From Gammaproteobacteria bacterium (GTDB lineage: Bacteria; Pseudomonadota; Gammaproteobacteria; JABABF01): a DNA stretch of 23,050 nt. Shown one piece after another: positions 1 through 8,220 of this stretch. Each line of letters opens with the position of its first letter. Positions within the stretch are counted from its first letter, which is position 1. Location of the stretch: NCBI GenBank assembly GCA_014238345.1, contig JABABF010000078.1, positions 1 to 23,050 on the forward strand, in the 5' to 3' direction. The translations under genes and the position numbers were made by a program. Below the pieces are notes generated by a model that saw nothing but the letters and a program-made list of their open reading frames with translations, did not search any database and was not told where the DNA came from.

Positions 1-60
1 ATGTTTCACCCTACCCAATCCCTATCATGTACTCGCAATAGTGTGCTGAGCCCATCAATA

Positions 61-1590
61 TCAGCGCACCTCTACCACCTGCGCTGCTGCGATGCGCTCT
101 CGCCAAGCTGCTGGGCCGCTCTGGTGTACTGAGTCGCCGAGACTGTCTACCGCCACCGTCACGGGCATATCGCGCAGTTCAAACTCTCGGATTGCCTCCA
201 TGCCCAACTCGGGGAAAGCCACCACTCGCGCTGACTTGATCGCCTTTGCCACCAAGTAGGCTGCACCGCCGACAGCGATCAAATACACTGCCCGGTGACG
301 ACGGATCGCTTCTATTGCCGCTGGCCCGCGCTCGGCCTTGCCAATCATCCCCAACAAATCGGTGTGTTCAAGTAGCGAGTTGGTGAACTGATCCATGCGC
401 GTGGCGGTCGTTGGCCCCGCTGGCCCTACCACCTCGTCACCCACTGGGTCAACTGGCCCGACATAATAAATGAAGCGCCCGTCCAAATTGACCCCCTCCG
501 GCAGTGCCTCGCCACGCTCTAGCAACGCGATCAAGCGCTTGTGGGCGGCATCGCGCCCGGTCAACAACTTACCGGACAACAGTATGGTTTCGCCACTGCG
601 CCATTTGGCGATGTCCTCGCGACTGAGGGTATCTAAGTCGACGCGACGCGCCCGTGGCCCTGGTTCCCAGCTGAGCTGCGGCCACTCATCCAGCGCGGGC
701 GGCTCTTGAAACACCGGCCCGCTACCATCCAGCACAAAATGCGCGTGGCGCGTGGCGGCACAATTGGGAATCATCGCCACCGGCAAGGAAGCAGCATGGG
801 TGGGATAGTCCAGCACCTTGACATCGACCACCGTACTCAGTCCCCCCAAGCCCTGTGCACCGATACCCAAAGCATTCACTCGCTCCATGATATCAAGGCG
901 CAGCTCCTCGGCACGGCTTGATGCCCCGCGCTCACGCAGCTCGTGTATGTCCACCGGCGCCAGCAAAGATTCCTTGGCCAACAGCATGGCTTTCTCCGCC
1001 GTGCCGCCGATACCGATGCCCAAGATCCCCGGCGGGCACCAGCCAGCCCCCAGTGTCGGCACTGTTTCCACTACCCAGTCGACAACGCTGTCGCTGGGGT
1101 TCAACATCGCCAGTTTGGCTTTGTTCTCAGAACCACCTCCCTTGGCTCCCAACCGCAGCTCAAACGTAGCACCGGGCACCACTTCACAATGCACCACCGC
1201 TGGGGTGTTGTCGCCAGTGTTGCGCCGCTCTCCAGCCGGATCATCCAAAATTGAAGCACGCAGTACGTTGTCGGGATCTAAGTAGGCGCGGCGCACCCCC
1301 TCGCTGACCATCTGCTCCAAGCTCATGTCGGCTTCCCAGCGCAGTTCCATACCAACGCGTGCAAAGCCGACGACTATGCCTGTGTCTTGGCAGATCGGCC
1401 GGTGCCCCTCGGCACACATGCGCGAATTGATCAATATCTGCGCCATGGCATCGCGAGCCGCCTCAGATTCCTCGCGCTGCCAAGCCTCGTGCACGGCGCG
1501 GATAAAATCCAAAGGATGGTAGTAGGACATGAATTGCAACGCGTCGGCCACGCTGTCGATCACATCTTGCTGGCGGATGACAACACTCAT
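61..1590 (-). CDS. fumA: Class I fumarate hydratase (iron-sulfur)
   Basis: Converts fumarate to L-malate in the TCA cycle, in the cytoplasm, with a labile [4Fe-4S] cluster. The 509-residue protein has the full class I layout: an N-terminal cluster domain (about 12-290) and a C-terminal domain (about 295-500). Likely cluster cysteines are C67 in RPICQDTG, C185 in GWCPPGILGIG and C277 in IPNCAATRHAHF. The TTATRMDQF segment of the C-terminal domain is also present. Length matches FumA/FumB-type enzymes (about 500-550 residues) and rules out class II FumC. The ATG at 1590 lies only 4 bases after the stop of the coiled-coil gene and has no clear Shine-Dalgarno sequence, so translation is probably coupled to that gene. 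It is the last gene of the putative operon. The symbol is by family; the paralogue letter cannot be decided here. Confidence 0.95.
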   Translation of the reverse strand: MSVVIRQQDVIDSVADALQFMSYYHPLDFIRAVHEAWQREESEAARDAMAQILINSRMCAEGHRPICQDTGIVVGFARVGMELRWEADMSLEQMVSEGVRRAYLDPDNVLRASILDDPAGERRNTGDNTPAVVHCEVVPGATFELRLGAKGGGSENKAKLAMLNPSDSVVDWVVETVPTLGAGWCPPGILGIGIGGTAEKAMLLAKESLLAPVDIHELRERGASSRAEELRLDIMERVNALGIGAQGLGGLSTVVDVKVLDYPTHAASLPVAMIPNCAATRHAHFVLDGSGPVFQEPPALDEWPQLSWEPGPRARRVDLDTLSREDIAKWRSGETILLSGKLLTGRDAAHKRLIALLERGEALPEGVNLDGRFIYYVGPVDPVGDEVVGPAGPTTATRMDQFTNSLLEHTDLLGMIGKAERGPAAIEAIRRHRAVYLIAVGGAAYLVAKAIKSARVVAFPELGMEAIREFELRDMPVTVAVDSLGDSVHQSGPAAWRERIAAAQVVEVR

Positions 1591-1594
1591 AGCA

Positions 1595-2515
1595 CTATGG
1601 TGATATGGTCGCGGGAGCTAAATCAGGTGGAGCCAATTCCTGTAGATCGAGGCCAATATCGTCGGCGGTGGGTGACTCTACACCAGCATCCGCACTGACG
1701 CGATTGATCAGCAGCTGCTGCATGCGGAAGATACGCTCGTTGATCTCTCGCCGGTAGGCGTTGATCCCCTCAATCCATTCCTCACTCAATAAAATGCGCC
1801 GGTCGAGCAATGCCGCGCTCTCCGACAGCTGCCGCAGCTGATCATCGACCCCATGCCACTGATCCTGCAACACCGTCATCGCCGTACTCCATTCACCGCT
1901 GTCATGCGTAGATTTCTCTCTCAATGCTTCAAGACGCACCAGTAGCCCTTGAGACTCTTCACGCAACGCCTGCACGCCTTTATTCAATGATTGGCTACTG
2001 CGTTGCCATTGCTGGTCTTGTCGCTTCTGGCGCTGAGCGAGCTGCTTATGTTGCTCGGCAACTTGTTGCTGACGCGATACTAGTTCCCGCTGCTGTTCAT
2101 GGAGCTGACGCTGCCCAAGTTCCAATGTGGCCATTTGCTCAACTATGCCACTCACCTGCTCCTGCAACTGGTTTTGTTGGGCAGTGAACGAAGACAGTTG
2201 CCCAGCCAACCCCTTGCTGTGCTCGCTGAGATCAATATGCGTATTGCTTAGGCGTTGGCGCACCTGCTCTAAAGACGCATCCTGTTGCGTCATCTTCACA
2301 CTGGCTTGTTGTAGCTGCTCCCAGAACCATAGCCCTCCTCCCGCTATCGCCACCAGTGTTAGCAATAACATCAATGAGAGTGTCCATACAGCGACTCTAG
2401 AAGAGCCCCCACCAGTAGTCGGCCGATGCCCCACTGCACGATGATGCGAATCTCGCTCCCCAGCATCGGGAACCAAGCTCGGCATCTTGTGGTCAGTAGG
2501 AGTGGGCTCGGGCAT
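1595..2515 (-). CDS. Single-pass membrane protein with long Gln-rich coiled coil
   Basis: Function not recognised. The 306-residue protein has a short polar cytoplasmic-type N-terminus (1-40), one hydrophobic helix (about 41-65, including LMLLLTLVAIAGG), then about 200 residues rich in Q, E, L, R and H with heptad-like spacing (about 70-270), such as LEQVRQRLS and RQQQVAEQHKQLAQRQ. A short Pro/Asp-rich tail follows. This predicts an inner-membrane anchor with an extended periplasmic coiled coil, as in envelope-organising or scaffold proteins. It sits between the PuuD-like gene and fumarase on the same strand, 4 bases from the latter. Its stop codon is TAG, so amber is an ordinary terminator in this genome. 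The ATG at 2515 has only a weak GAG upstream. Confidence 0.8.
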   Translation of the reverse strand: MPEPTPTDHKMPSLVPDAGERDSHHRAVGHRPTTGGGSSRVAVWTLSLMLLLTLVAIAGGGLWFWEQLQQASVKMTQQDASLEQVRQRLSNTHIDLSEHSKGLAGQLSSFTAQQNQLQEQVSGIVEQMATLELGQRQLHEQQRELVSRQQQVAEQHKQLAQRQKRQDQQWQRSSQSLNKGVQALREESQGLLVRLEALREKSTHDSGEWSTAMTVLQDQWHGVDDQLRQLSESAALLDRRILLSEEWIEGINAYRREINERIFRMQQLLINRVSADAGVESPTADDIGLDLQELAPPDLAPATISP

Positions 2516-2551
2516 GGCAGCTCAATGTGCCTGGGTGGTTGTGCAAATTTG

Positions 2552-2647
2552 CTAAGAGTGCGCTTGCGTCAAGCGTACAAAGTAGTGACCCTTAATCGTC
2601 AATGTGTACCCGTCGCCGACCAGATCCTTGGCAACGCCCTCAATCAA
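2552..2647 (-). CDS. Possible 31-residue micro-ORF overlapping the PuuD-like gene stop
   Basis: A 31-codon frame begins with TTG (2647-2645), which shares two bases with the TGA stop of the gene before it. This is the same geometry as the common ATGA coupling, with TTG in place of ATG. The peptide contains GVAKDLVGDGYTLTIKGHY and ends in RLTQAHS, which looks like a strand-turn-strand segment. It ends in TAG. There is no strong Shine-Dalgarno sequence (GGGTGGG lies rather far upstream), so expression would depend on coupling. An open frame of this length is not improbable by chance. It may be a real small protein, a remnant of a longer gene, or noise. It occupies most of the 128-base gap before the coiled-coil gene. 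Confidence 0.28.
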   Translation of the reverse strand: MIEGVAKDLVGDGYTLTIKGHYFVRLTQAHS

Positions 2648-3312
2648 CTCAGTAGTTCAGCAACCCACCCCAAGATCAACGTCAGCACAAAGCCAGCACC
2701 TATTACCTGTGGCACTGAAGTGATGAAGACACGAGCCACCGTACCCCGCAATGCGTTGTATTCAAGCAATAAAATCAGCGCGGTACCAATCAATGAGGCT
2801 GACCCAGTATCCAAGAAATTATAGGCTCCATCGCCCCCTCCATGCGCCGACGCGATCATAAAGAGCAACATCGGCACCGAAAACAGTGTGTTGTGCCGAG
2901 AGGCGCAACCTGCACGCATAAGCGCATCCGCTGCACCGTCAATACCTGGGCGTCCCTGATGTTCATTGAAAGCGTTTTCAATGACAATCTTCTGGTTTGG
3001 CCAGATGACAAACCAAACATTAATAGCCATCAAAATACCGAGCAGGCTACCAAAATAAATGTACAAGCTCCAGCCTGGCCACTTCATCAGCAACAGCACC
3101 AAGCCGGTCAGCAATGTAAAGGCGGCACCCCAGCGAAACCACCACAAAGCTCGTGGGACTAACTGAATGAGGACGTTCTGTTTGACAGAGGCCTCAGTCT
3201 CCTTGAAAAACTCAGTCTGGACAAAATTGAAATAGTACAACATGCCTATCCAAACAATGCCACACAGCACATGTAACCAACGAAAAATGCTTTCTGCATC
3301 ACTAAAAATCAT
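2644..3312 (-). CDS. PuuD-like (urate hydroxylase N-domain family) integral membrane protein
   Basis: The 222-residue protein resembles the membrane domain of urate hydroxylase PuuD (Urate_ox_N family), without the C-terminal cytochrome c part of full-length PuuD. Hydrophobic segments lie near the N-terminus (WLHVLCGIVWIGMLYYFNF), around 60-78, 85-105, 140-155, 165-185 and 198-220. The conserved H-x(3)-G-x(2)-WIG pattern and the RHNTLFSVPMLL segment are present; in such quinol/heme membrane proteins these histidines are plausible heme ligands, which is inference. Stand-alone proteins of this size are common in proteobacteria and their substrate is unknown, so a role in urate oxidation should not be assumed. 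The ATG at 3312 is preceded by AAGGAG about 11 bases upstream. It is the first gene of a run ending in fumarase. Confidence 0.8.
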   Translation of the reverse strand: MIFSDAESIFRWLHVLCGIVWIGMLYYFNFVQTEFFKETEASVKQNVLIQLVPRALWWFRWGAAFTLLTGLVLLLMKWPGWSLYIYFGSLLGILMAINVWFVIWPNQKIVIENAFNEHQGRPGIDGAADALMRAGCASRHNTLFSVPMLLFMIASAHGGGDGAYNFLDTGSASLIGTALILLLEYNALRGTVARVFITSVPQVIGAGFVLTLILGWVAELLS

Positions 3313-3411
3313 GATGGGGTCTCTCCTTACCTATACGTTAACTACACTGGTATAAGATTGCTTGCGCCTTAAAATTGCAACATCAATATCTAAGAACAAC
3401 CTACTGCATCC

Positions 3412-3420
3412 ATTATAGCA
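3412..3420 (-). promoter_or_regulatory. Candidate extended -10 promoter of the PuuD-like/fumarase operon
   Basis: The minus strand reads TGCTATAAT, a perfect sigma-70 extended -10 element (TG-n-TATAAT). No convincing -35 lies 16-18 bases upstream, which extended -10 promoters tolerate. It would start transcription about 95 bases before the ATG at 3312. A second, weaker pair (TTGCAA at 3375-3380, CTTATA at 3351-3356, spacer 18) lies closer to the gene. Confidence 0.45.
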
Positions 3421-3560
3421 GAAGCATGAGCCTACCCACTAAAGGGGGGCATTGCCTGCCATGGGGACATACTAGAGAGTGCACGGATATCCATCTTATG
3501 GAAAAACGACTCGGGCACCCTACCACATCCTCGTCCTGCTCTCTCCCTGCTCCTCATGTG

Positions 3561-3600
3561 TAAAAAGCCCGCCCACTGGCTACTGTGGACGGGCTTTCAT
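3561..3600 (-). terminator. Rho-independent terminator of groES-groEL
   Basis: On the minus strand AAAGCCCGTCCAC and GTGGGCGGGCTTT form a 13-pair stem (one G-U pair) around an 8-base loop. The second arm runs into five Ts. It lies about 80 bases after the groEL stop and is oriented for that gene. Confidence 0.85.
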
Positions 3601-3635
3601 TGGTTTGACCTCTCTGTTTACAACCCCGCTTGACC

Positions 3636-3657
3636 CCCGGGAGTCATGTTTCCCGGG
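3636..3657 (-). terminator. GC-rich hairpin just after groEL
   Basis: CCCGGGA (3636-3642) and TCCCGGG (3651-3657) form a 7-pair stem with an 8-base loop, about 20 bases past the groEL stop. No T-run follows on either strand, so it is more likely an mRNA 3'-end stabiliser or pause hairpin than a terminator by itself. Confidence 0.45.
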
Positions 3658-3677
3658 AATCCAGCTTTGACGGGATC

Positions 3678-5312
3678 TCACATCATGCCGCCCATGTCAC
3701 CACCAGGCATCGCCGGTGGGGCAGCTGATTTGTCTTCGGGCAGCTCAGCGACCATCACCTCGGTGGTCAGCATCATTCCGGCAACCGAAGCCGCGGACTG
3801 TAGTGCGGCGCGAGTCACCTTGGCCGGATCAAGGATGCCTTTTTCGATCATATCGCCGTATTCGGATATTGCAGCATCATAGCCTTGATTTCCCGACAGC
3901 AACTTGACCTGATTGGCAACCACCGATGGCTCATCGCCAGCATTGGCACTGATCTGACGCAACGGAGCCTCAAGCGCACGGCACAGGATGCGGATGCCAG
4001 TCGTCTGATCCTCATTGGCTCCTTTCATCCCCTCAATCTTCTGCTGGGCGCGGATCAGAGCAACACCGCCACCGGGCACCACTCCTTCCTCAACCGCCGC
4101 CCGAGTAGAATGCAAAGCATCTTCAACGCGCGCTTTCTTCTCTTTCATTTCAACTTCCGTGGGGGCACCGACCTTGATCACTGCCACCCCACCCGCTAAT
4201 TTTGCCATGCGCTCTTGGAGTTTCTCTTTGTCGTAGTCAGAGGTAGCCTCCTCAATCTGGGCATGAATCTGGCTGATACGCCCCTTGATTTTTGCGGCAT
4301 CACCCGCACCATCTATCACCGTGGTGTTCTCTTTGGTCATCGTCACCCGCTTGGCGCGTCCCAGATGATCCAACGTGGCTCCTTCTAAATCCAACCCCAC
4401 TTCCTCGGAGATCACGGTGCCTCCAGTGAGGATTGCCAAGTCTTCCTGCATCGCCTTGCGACGATCGCCAAAACCATGTGCCTTGGCCGCCGACACCTTG
4501 ACGATGCCACGCATGTTGTTCACCACCAGTGTGGCCAATGCCTCGCCTTCCAGATCCTCGGCTAGCACCACCAGTGGCCTTCCACTCTTGGCGACCTGTT
4601 CGAGCAGCGGCAACATATCGCGCACATTGGAGATTTTCTTTTCCACCAGCAAGACGAAAGGATCGTCCAGCTCGACACTCATGTTCTCTTGATTGTTGAT
4701 GAAATAAGGTGAGATGTAACCGCGATCAAACTGCATCCCCTCAACCACATCCAACTGGTTGTCAAGGCTGTTGCCCTCTTCAACCGTGATCACGCCCTCT
4801 TTGCCGACCTTGTCCATCGCATCGGCGATAATTTGGCCGATCTGCTCATCGCTGTTGGCAGAGATGGTGCCCACTTGAGCGACCGCCTTGCTGTCTGCAC
4901 AGGGCTCAGCCATCTTCTCAATCTCGGCCACAACCGCAACAACCCCCCGGTCAATGCCGCGCTTGAGATCCATAGGATTCATGCCAGCGGCCACCGACTT
5001 GAAGCCTTCGAGGACGATGGACTGCGCGATGCAAGTAGCAGTGGTCGTACCATCACCAGCAGCATCAGAGGCCTGAGATGCGACCTCTTTGACCATCTGT
5101 GCACCCATGTTCTCAAAATTGTCGCTGAGTTCGATGGCTTTGGCCACCGAAACCCCGTCTTTAGTGACAGTCGGAGCCCCGAAAGACTTGTCCAAAATGG
5201 CATTGCGCCCCTTGGGACCAAGTGTGCCTTTGACCGCATCAGCCAGCATGTTGATGCCGTCCAGCATCTTCCTGCGAGCTGATTCACCAAATTTGACCTC
5301 TTTTGCGCTCAT
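3678..5312 (-). CDS. groEL: 60 kDa chaperonin GroEL
   Basis: ATP-driven tetradecameric folding chamber that works with GroES in the cytoplasm. The 544-residue length is standard. Visible family features are the N-terminal KEVKFG segment, the nucleotide-binding GPKGRNA and GDGTTTAT motifs (Asp in GDGTT contacts ATP and metal), the apical domain around residues 190-375 with YISPYFIN, and EEGVVPGGGVAL near 400-415. The C-terminus is the Gly-Met type, ending in PGGDMGGMM. The ATG at 5312 has AGAGGA about 12 bases upstream. groES lies 120 bases upstream on the same strand, and the pair shares the sigma-32-type promoter above groES. Only one groEL is seen in the window. Confidence 0.99.
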   Translation of the reverse strand: MSAKEVKFGESARRKMLDGINMLADAVKGTLGPKGRNAILDKSFGAPTVTKDGVSVAKAIELSDNFENMGAQMVKEVASQASDAAGDGTTTATCIAQSIVLEGFKSVAAGMNPMDLKRGIDRGVVAVVAEIEKMAEPCADSKAVAQVGTISANSDEQIGQIIADAMDKVGKEGVITVEEGNSLDNQLDVVEGMQFDRGYISPYFINNQENMSVELDDPFVLLVEKKISNVRDMLPLLEQVAKSGRPLVVLAEDLEGEALATLVVNNMRGIVKVSAAKAHGFGDRRKAMQEDLAILTGGTVISEEVGLDLEGATLDHLGRAKRVTMTKENTTVIDGAGDAAKIKGRISQIHAQIEEATSDYDKEKLQERMAKLAGGVAVIKVGAPTEVEMKEKKARVEDALHSTRAAVEEGVVPGGGVALIRAQQKIEGMKGANEDQTTGIRILCRALEAPLRQISANAGDEPSVVANQVKLLSGNQGYDAAISEYGDMIEKGILDPAKVTRAALQSAASVAGMMLTTEVMVAELPEDKSAAPPAMPGGDMGGMM

Positions 5313-5379
5313 GATTTTCTCTATCCTCTGCGGTTGTGCTGTATTTAACTACTGTGCCGACGCCGTCAGGCGCAAAGCA

Positions 5380-5403
5380 CTCGACTGTCTGCTCGACTGT
5401 CTG
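5380..5403. repeat. Perfect 12-bp tandem duplication between groES and groEL
   Basis: CTCGACTGTCTG occurs twice head to tail (5380-5391 and 5392-5403) inside the 120-base groES-groEL spacer. It looks like a recent slippage or duplication product. Confidence 0.9.
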
Positions 5404-5432
5404 GGTGGATGATGGGGAGGCTACGCACTCGG

Positions 5433-5729
5433 TCAATCCACCGTGGCGTAGATCTCTTCCTCGCGCATGATGATCAACTCTTCGCTGTCATCCTGCACCG
5501 TATTGCTATCGGCATACTTGCCGAAAATCACCTGATCGCCGACCTTAACCGATAGCGGGCGACGCTCGCCGCTGTCTTGGTAAGTCCCAGGACCCACCGC
5601 CACAACTTCGCCCTGATTGGGCTTCTCCTTGGCACTGCCTGGCAACACGATGCCGCCAGCGGTGGTCTCCTCTTCGTCTTTGCGACGCACTACCACACGG
5701 TCGTGCAACGGAGTGATCTTCATGGCCAT
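5433..5729 (-). CDS. groES: 10 kDa co-chaperonin GroES
   Basis: Heptameric lid of the GroEL chamber. The 98-residue protein has the typical start KITPLHDRVVVRR, the mobile loop around residues 19-36 (TTAGGIVLPGSAKEKPNQGE) that docks to GroEL, the AVGPGTYQDSGER roof segment, and a C-terminal EELIIMREEEIYATVD close to the family pattern. The ATG at 5729 follows GAGAGGAC at good Shine-Dalgarno distance. It is the first gene of the heat-shock operon; the leader from the promoter at 5876-5904 is about 140 bases. Confidence 0.99.
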   Translation of the reverse strand: MAMKITPLHDRVVVRRKDEEETTAGGIVLPGSAKEKPNQGEVVAVGPGTYQDSGERRPLSVKVGDQVIFGKYADSNTVQDDSEELIIMREEEIYATVD

Positions 5730-5875
5730 TGTTGTCCTCTCCTCGCGCCGGCTACCGGCTGTTTGGAATCTGCTGAAACCTGCGGCGAGAGCAGCTCCAT
5801 GCTACTCAGCCAAATTGTGACCAGCGGTTTGAGCTCTATCACCGTGTGACAGACCATACCATCTGGATACTGCTA

Positions 5876-5904
5876 ATATGGGGGTGGCTAACTCAAAAAT
5901 CAAC
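5876..5904 (-). promoter_or_regulatory. Sigma-32-type heat-shock promoter of groES-groEL
   Basis: The minus strand reads GTTGATT (5904-5898), a 14-base spacer, then CCCCATAT (5883-5876). The RpoH consensus is CTTGAA with 13-15 bases to CCCCATNT; the -10 is a full match and the -35 a partial one. No CIRCE (HrcA) inverted repeat is seen, consistent with sigma-32 control. Confidence 0.75.
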
Positions 5905-6010
5905 CCCCCCGCTATAGGCGAGCCAGTTTGTGCTCGGAGAAGCAGGATCTAGTGGCTCGAAAAACAGCACTTTGGCACTTGGAATACCCCGTTAGGAGAC
6001 CTACCTCACA

Positions 6011-6769
6011 ATGGAACTCAGAGATAAGCGAATCGCCGTGACAGGTGCCGGCCAAGGGCTGGGGCGAGCCATTTCAATCGCGCTGGCCGCCCGCGGCGCA
6101 CAACTTGCACTCATTGATCTAGCCGCTGAGGCACTGGAAGAGAGCGCGACGCTATGCCGTCAGGCCGGTGGCGGGGCAAGCTGCCACATTGTTGACATCA
6201 GTTCGCCGGAATAGGTGGAGACACTGTTTGCCAACCTCGCCGAGCAGGGAACACTGCATGGTCTGGTCAATAACGCTGGCATCACACGTGATGCCCTGCT
6301 GGTCAAAGTCAAGGACGGCATCCTTGACAAGCGCATGAGCTTCGCCGACTGGCGCGCAGTCATGTCGGTGAATTTGGACGGCGTGTTCCTGTGTGGTCGT
6401 GCGGCGGCGACGCAGATGGCGCTGAGCGGCACGCCAGGGCTGATCCTCAACATCTCAAGTATCGCTAGGGCTGGCAATGCCGGACAGAGCAACTACTCGG
6501 CAGCCAAGGCTGGAGTTGCCGCACTGACTACCACTTGGGGCAAAGAACTGGCGCGTTACGGCATCCGTTGCGCCGCTATCGCCCCGGGGGTCATCGAAAC
6601 TAGCATGGTTGCCAGCATGCAAGACGATGCCCGGGAACGACTGATCAACAGTATCCCGCTCAAGCGCTTGGGGCACCCCGAAGAAATCGCCCACACCGCC
6701 GTCTATCTATTTGAAAACGACTATGTCAGTGGTCGCGTCATTGAGGTGGATGCAGCCCTCAGACTGTAG
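6011..6769 (+). pseudogene. Short-chain dehydrogenase/reductase interrupted by an in-frame amber codon
   Basis: The reading frame encodes a full-length classical SDR of 252 positions, broken only by TAG at 6212-6214 (codon 68). Before the stop are the start MELRDKRIAV and the NAD(P)-binding TGAGQGLG (11-18). After it, in the same frame, are NNAG (87-90), catalytic Ser near 149-150, Tyr162 and Lys166 in YSAAK, and a C-terminal EVDAALRL. Close Pseudomonas-type homologues carry a polar residue, typically Gln, at the broken position, so a CAG-to-TAG change is likely. A GTG directly follows the stop, but a restart there would lose the cofactor-binding half. The end VDAALRL replaces the usual VDGGLRL, a further sign of relaxed selection. 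AGGAG at 5994-5998 could serve the ATG at 6011. It is divergent from groES. Sequencing error and read-through remain alternatives. Confidence 0.85.
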
Positions 6770-6804
6770 CCGGACGGCGCGCCTCCCACAACTTTTGCTC
6801 TTTT

Positions 6805-8220
6805 TTAAGGTGCCGCAGCAGCCCGCAACGCTCTCTGGATCGGGGCGCGTTGCCATAGCAGGAGCGCGAGGCTAGGCAACACCATCAGCGCTGTCAGCAG
6901 GAAAAACAGCGGCCAATCGCCGCCCAGACCATCGACGATGAAACCAGATCCCACCGCCAACGTGGTGCGCGAGAGATTGCCCAGCGAAGCCAGTGCGGCG
7001 TACTGCGTGGCAGTGTGACCACGTTGACACAAGCTAGAGAGGAAAGCGACAAAGGCCACTGTGGAAACAGCGGTAGTGAGTTGGTCAGTGATCACTGCCA
7101 CCCCGAACAGCCATCCCTCTGGCCGCCACGCCAACAGCGCAAACAGCAAATTGGTTGCTGCCATGGCGATGCCAGACAGCAGTAGGCCGCGGAATAGGCC
7201 ATAGCGGACGCTGATCAAGCTGCCAACGATGGCAAACACACAATAGCTGATGCTGCCAAAGCCCTTGGAATACAGCGCGATATCGCCCTTGGAGAAACCG
7301 ATCTCGGTGTAGAACAGTAGCGACATACGTCCCAGCATCGCTTCCCCGATCTTGAAGGCAAACACTACCAACAATAAGATCAGGGCGAGCCGGGTGCCGT
7401 GATGGCTGAGGAAGGCGCGCAATGGGGCGACATAACCCAACACAATACGCCCCGCGATGCTATCGGCGGTCGACGGTGGCGCAACGGCAGTCACACCACC
7501 GCTATCAACAGTGGCGGCGGGGGACAATACATCGTTATCACTAGTGGCCACCGCACTATGCCGTTCAGGCTCTGGCACCCAACGCAACATGACGAGTGTC
7601 AACAGCGCCCCAATGCCCGCCGCCGCCCAATAACACCACAGCCAGTATTCCCCCGTCATCATATTTTGCGCAAGCTGAGCGGCCAAACCGAGCAACAAGC
7701 CTCCCAACAAGCCATAGCCCCCCCACCAGCCAGACACTGCCATCGCCGCCCCACTGGCCAGGCGTTGCGGTTCATTAGAGCCAACCAGCTCAATGCGCAG
7801 GGCATCAATCGCCACATCTTGGGTCGCGCTGGCCGTGGCGATACCGAGCGCTGTAGCCGCCATCAGCCACAGATGACTCACTGGATCTAATACTGACAGC
7901 GCCAATACCAGGATGAAGATCAGCAGTTGCATCAAGGCGATCCAACCGCGCCGCTGGCCAAAACGGCGTAGCAACGGCGGCGGCACCGCATCCACCAGCG
8001 GTGCCCACAGTAAATTAATGGCGTAGACCATGAACACTGCGCCAAACAGCCCGACTTGGCCACGGCTAAAGCCTGCCTCCTGCAACCACAACGTCAGCAA
8101 CGAGCCGATCAGTACCCATGGGAAACCACTGATCACCCCGAGCAGAAAAACCTGTGGCATCAGCGGGCCACGATAGGCCGCCAAGGTGCCGCGCCAGCCG
8201 CTGGCGCTACTTGTACTCAT
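6805..8220 (-). CDS. ampG: AmpG-like muropeptide permease (MFS/PAT family)
   Basis: Predicted inner-membrane importer of GlcNAc-anhydroMurNAc peptides released by wall turnover, feeding peptidoglycan recycling and, in related species, AmpR signalling. The 471-residue protein has at least 12 hydrophobic segments. It matches the AmpG pattern near the N-terminus (LLGVISGFPWVLIGSLLTLW, then LWAPLVDA) and has the family SATQDVAIDALRIE segment around residue 135. A polar cytoplasmic loop with Ser, Ala and Asp repeats lies around 222-250, between the two halves. The ATG at 8220 follows GGGGAG at short spacing. It is convergent with the broken SDR; the two stops are about 35 bases apart. AnmK, the enzyme acting on the imported anhydro sugar, is encoded elsewhere in the window. 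Assignment within the AmpG/PAT family is by resemblance only. Confidence 0.85.
   Translation of the reverse strand: MSTSSASGWRGTLAAYRGPLMPQVFLLGVISGFPWVLIGSLLTLWLQEAGFSRGQVGLFGAVFMVYAINLLWAPLVDAVPPPLLRRFGQRRGWIALMQLLIFILVLALSVLDPVSHLWLMAATALGIATASATQDVAIDALRIELVGSNEPQRLASGAAMAVSGWWGGYGLLGGLLLGLAAQLAQNMMTGEYWLWCYWAAAGIGALLTLVMLRWVPEPERHSAVATSDNDVLSPAATVDSGGVTAVAPPSTADSIAGRIVLGYVAPLRAFLSHHGTRLALILLLVVFAFKIGEAMLGRMSLLFYTEIGFSKGDIALYSKGFGSISYCVFAIVGSLISVRYGLFRGLLLSGIAMAATNLLFALLAWRPEGWLFGVAVITDQLTTAVSTVAFVAFLSSLCQRGHTATQYAALASLGNLSRTTLAVGSGFIVDGLGGDWPLFFLLTALMVLPSLALLLWQRAPIQRALRAAAAP

Larger units (their letters stand above)
3313..3677. other. 365-base intergenic region between groEL end and the PuuD-like gene
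   Basis: It holds the groEL terminator hairpin (3561-3600), a second GC-rich hairpin next to the groEL stop (3636-3657), and the promoter candidates and ribosome binding site of the PuuD-like gene. Between 3421 and 3560 I see no gene, RNA or repeat that I can support. The open frames across it lack family resemblance and start signals. Confidence 0.6.

Noticed and set aside
3646..5412. Long plus-strand open frames opposite groEL
   Set aside because: They are antisense shadows of a strongly conserved gene, with no family resemblance or start signals.
5730..6010. CIRCE element for HrcA control of groES, and a sigma-54 promoter before the SDR (TTGGCACTTGG at about 5972-5982)
   Set aside because: No TTAGCACTC-N9-GAGTGCTAA repeat is present. 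The TGGCAC motif lacks the required GC element at -12 spacing.
6011..6769. Amber codon as a recoded amino acid (suppressor tRNA or pyrrolysine)
   Set aside because: TAG ends the coiled-coil gene and this very SDR frame, so it acts as a normal stop here. No recoding signal was seen, and simple mutation or error is more economical.
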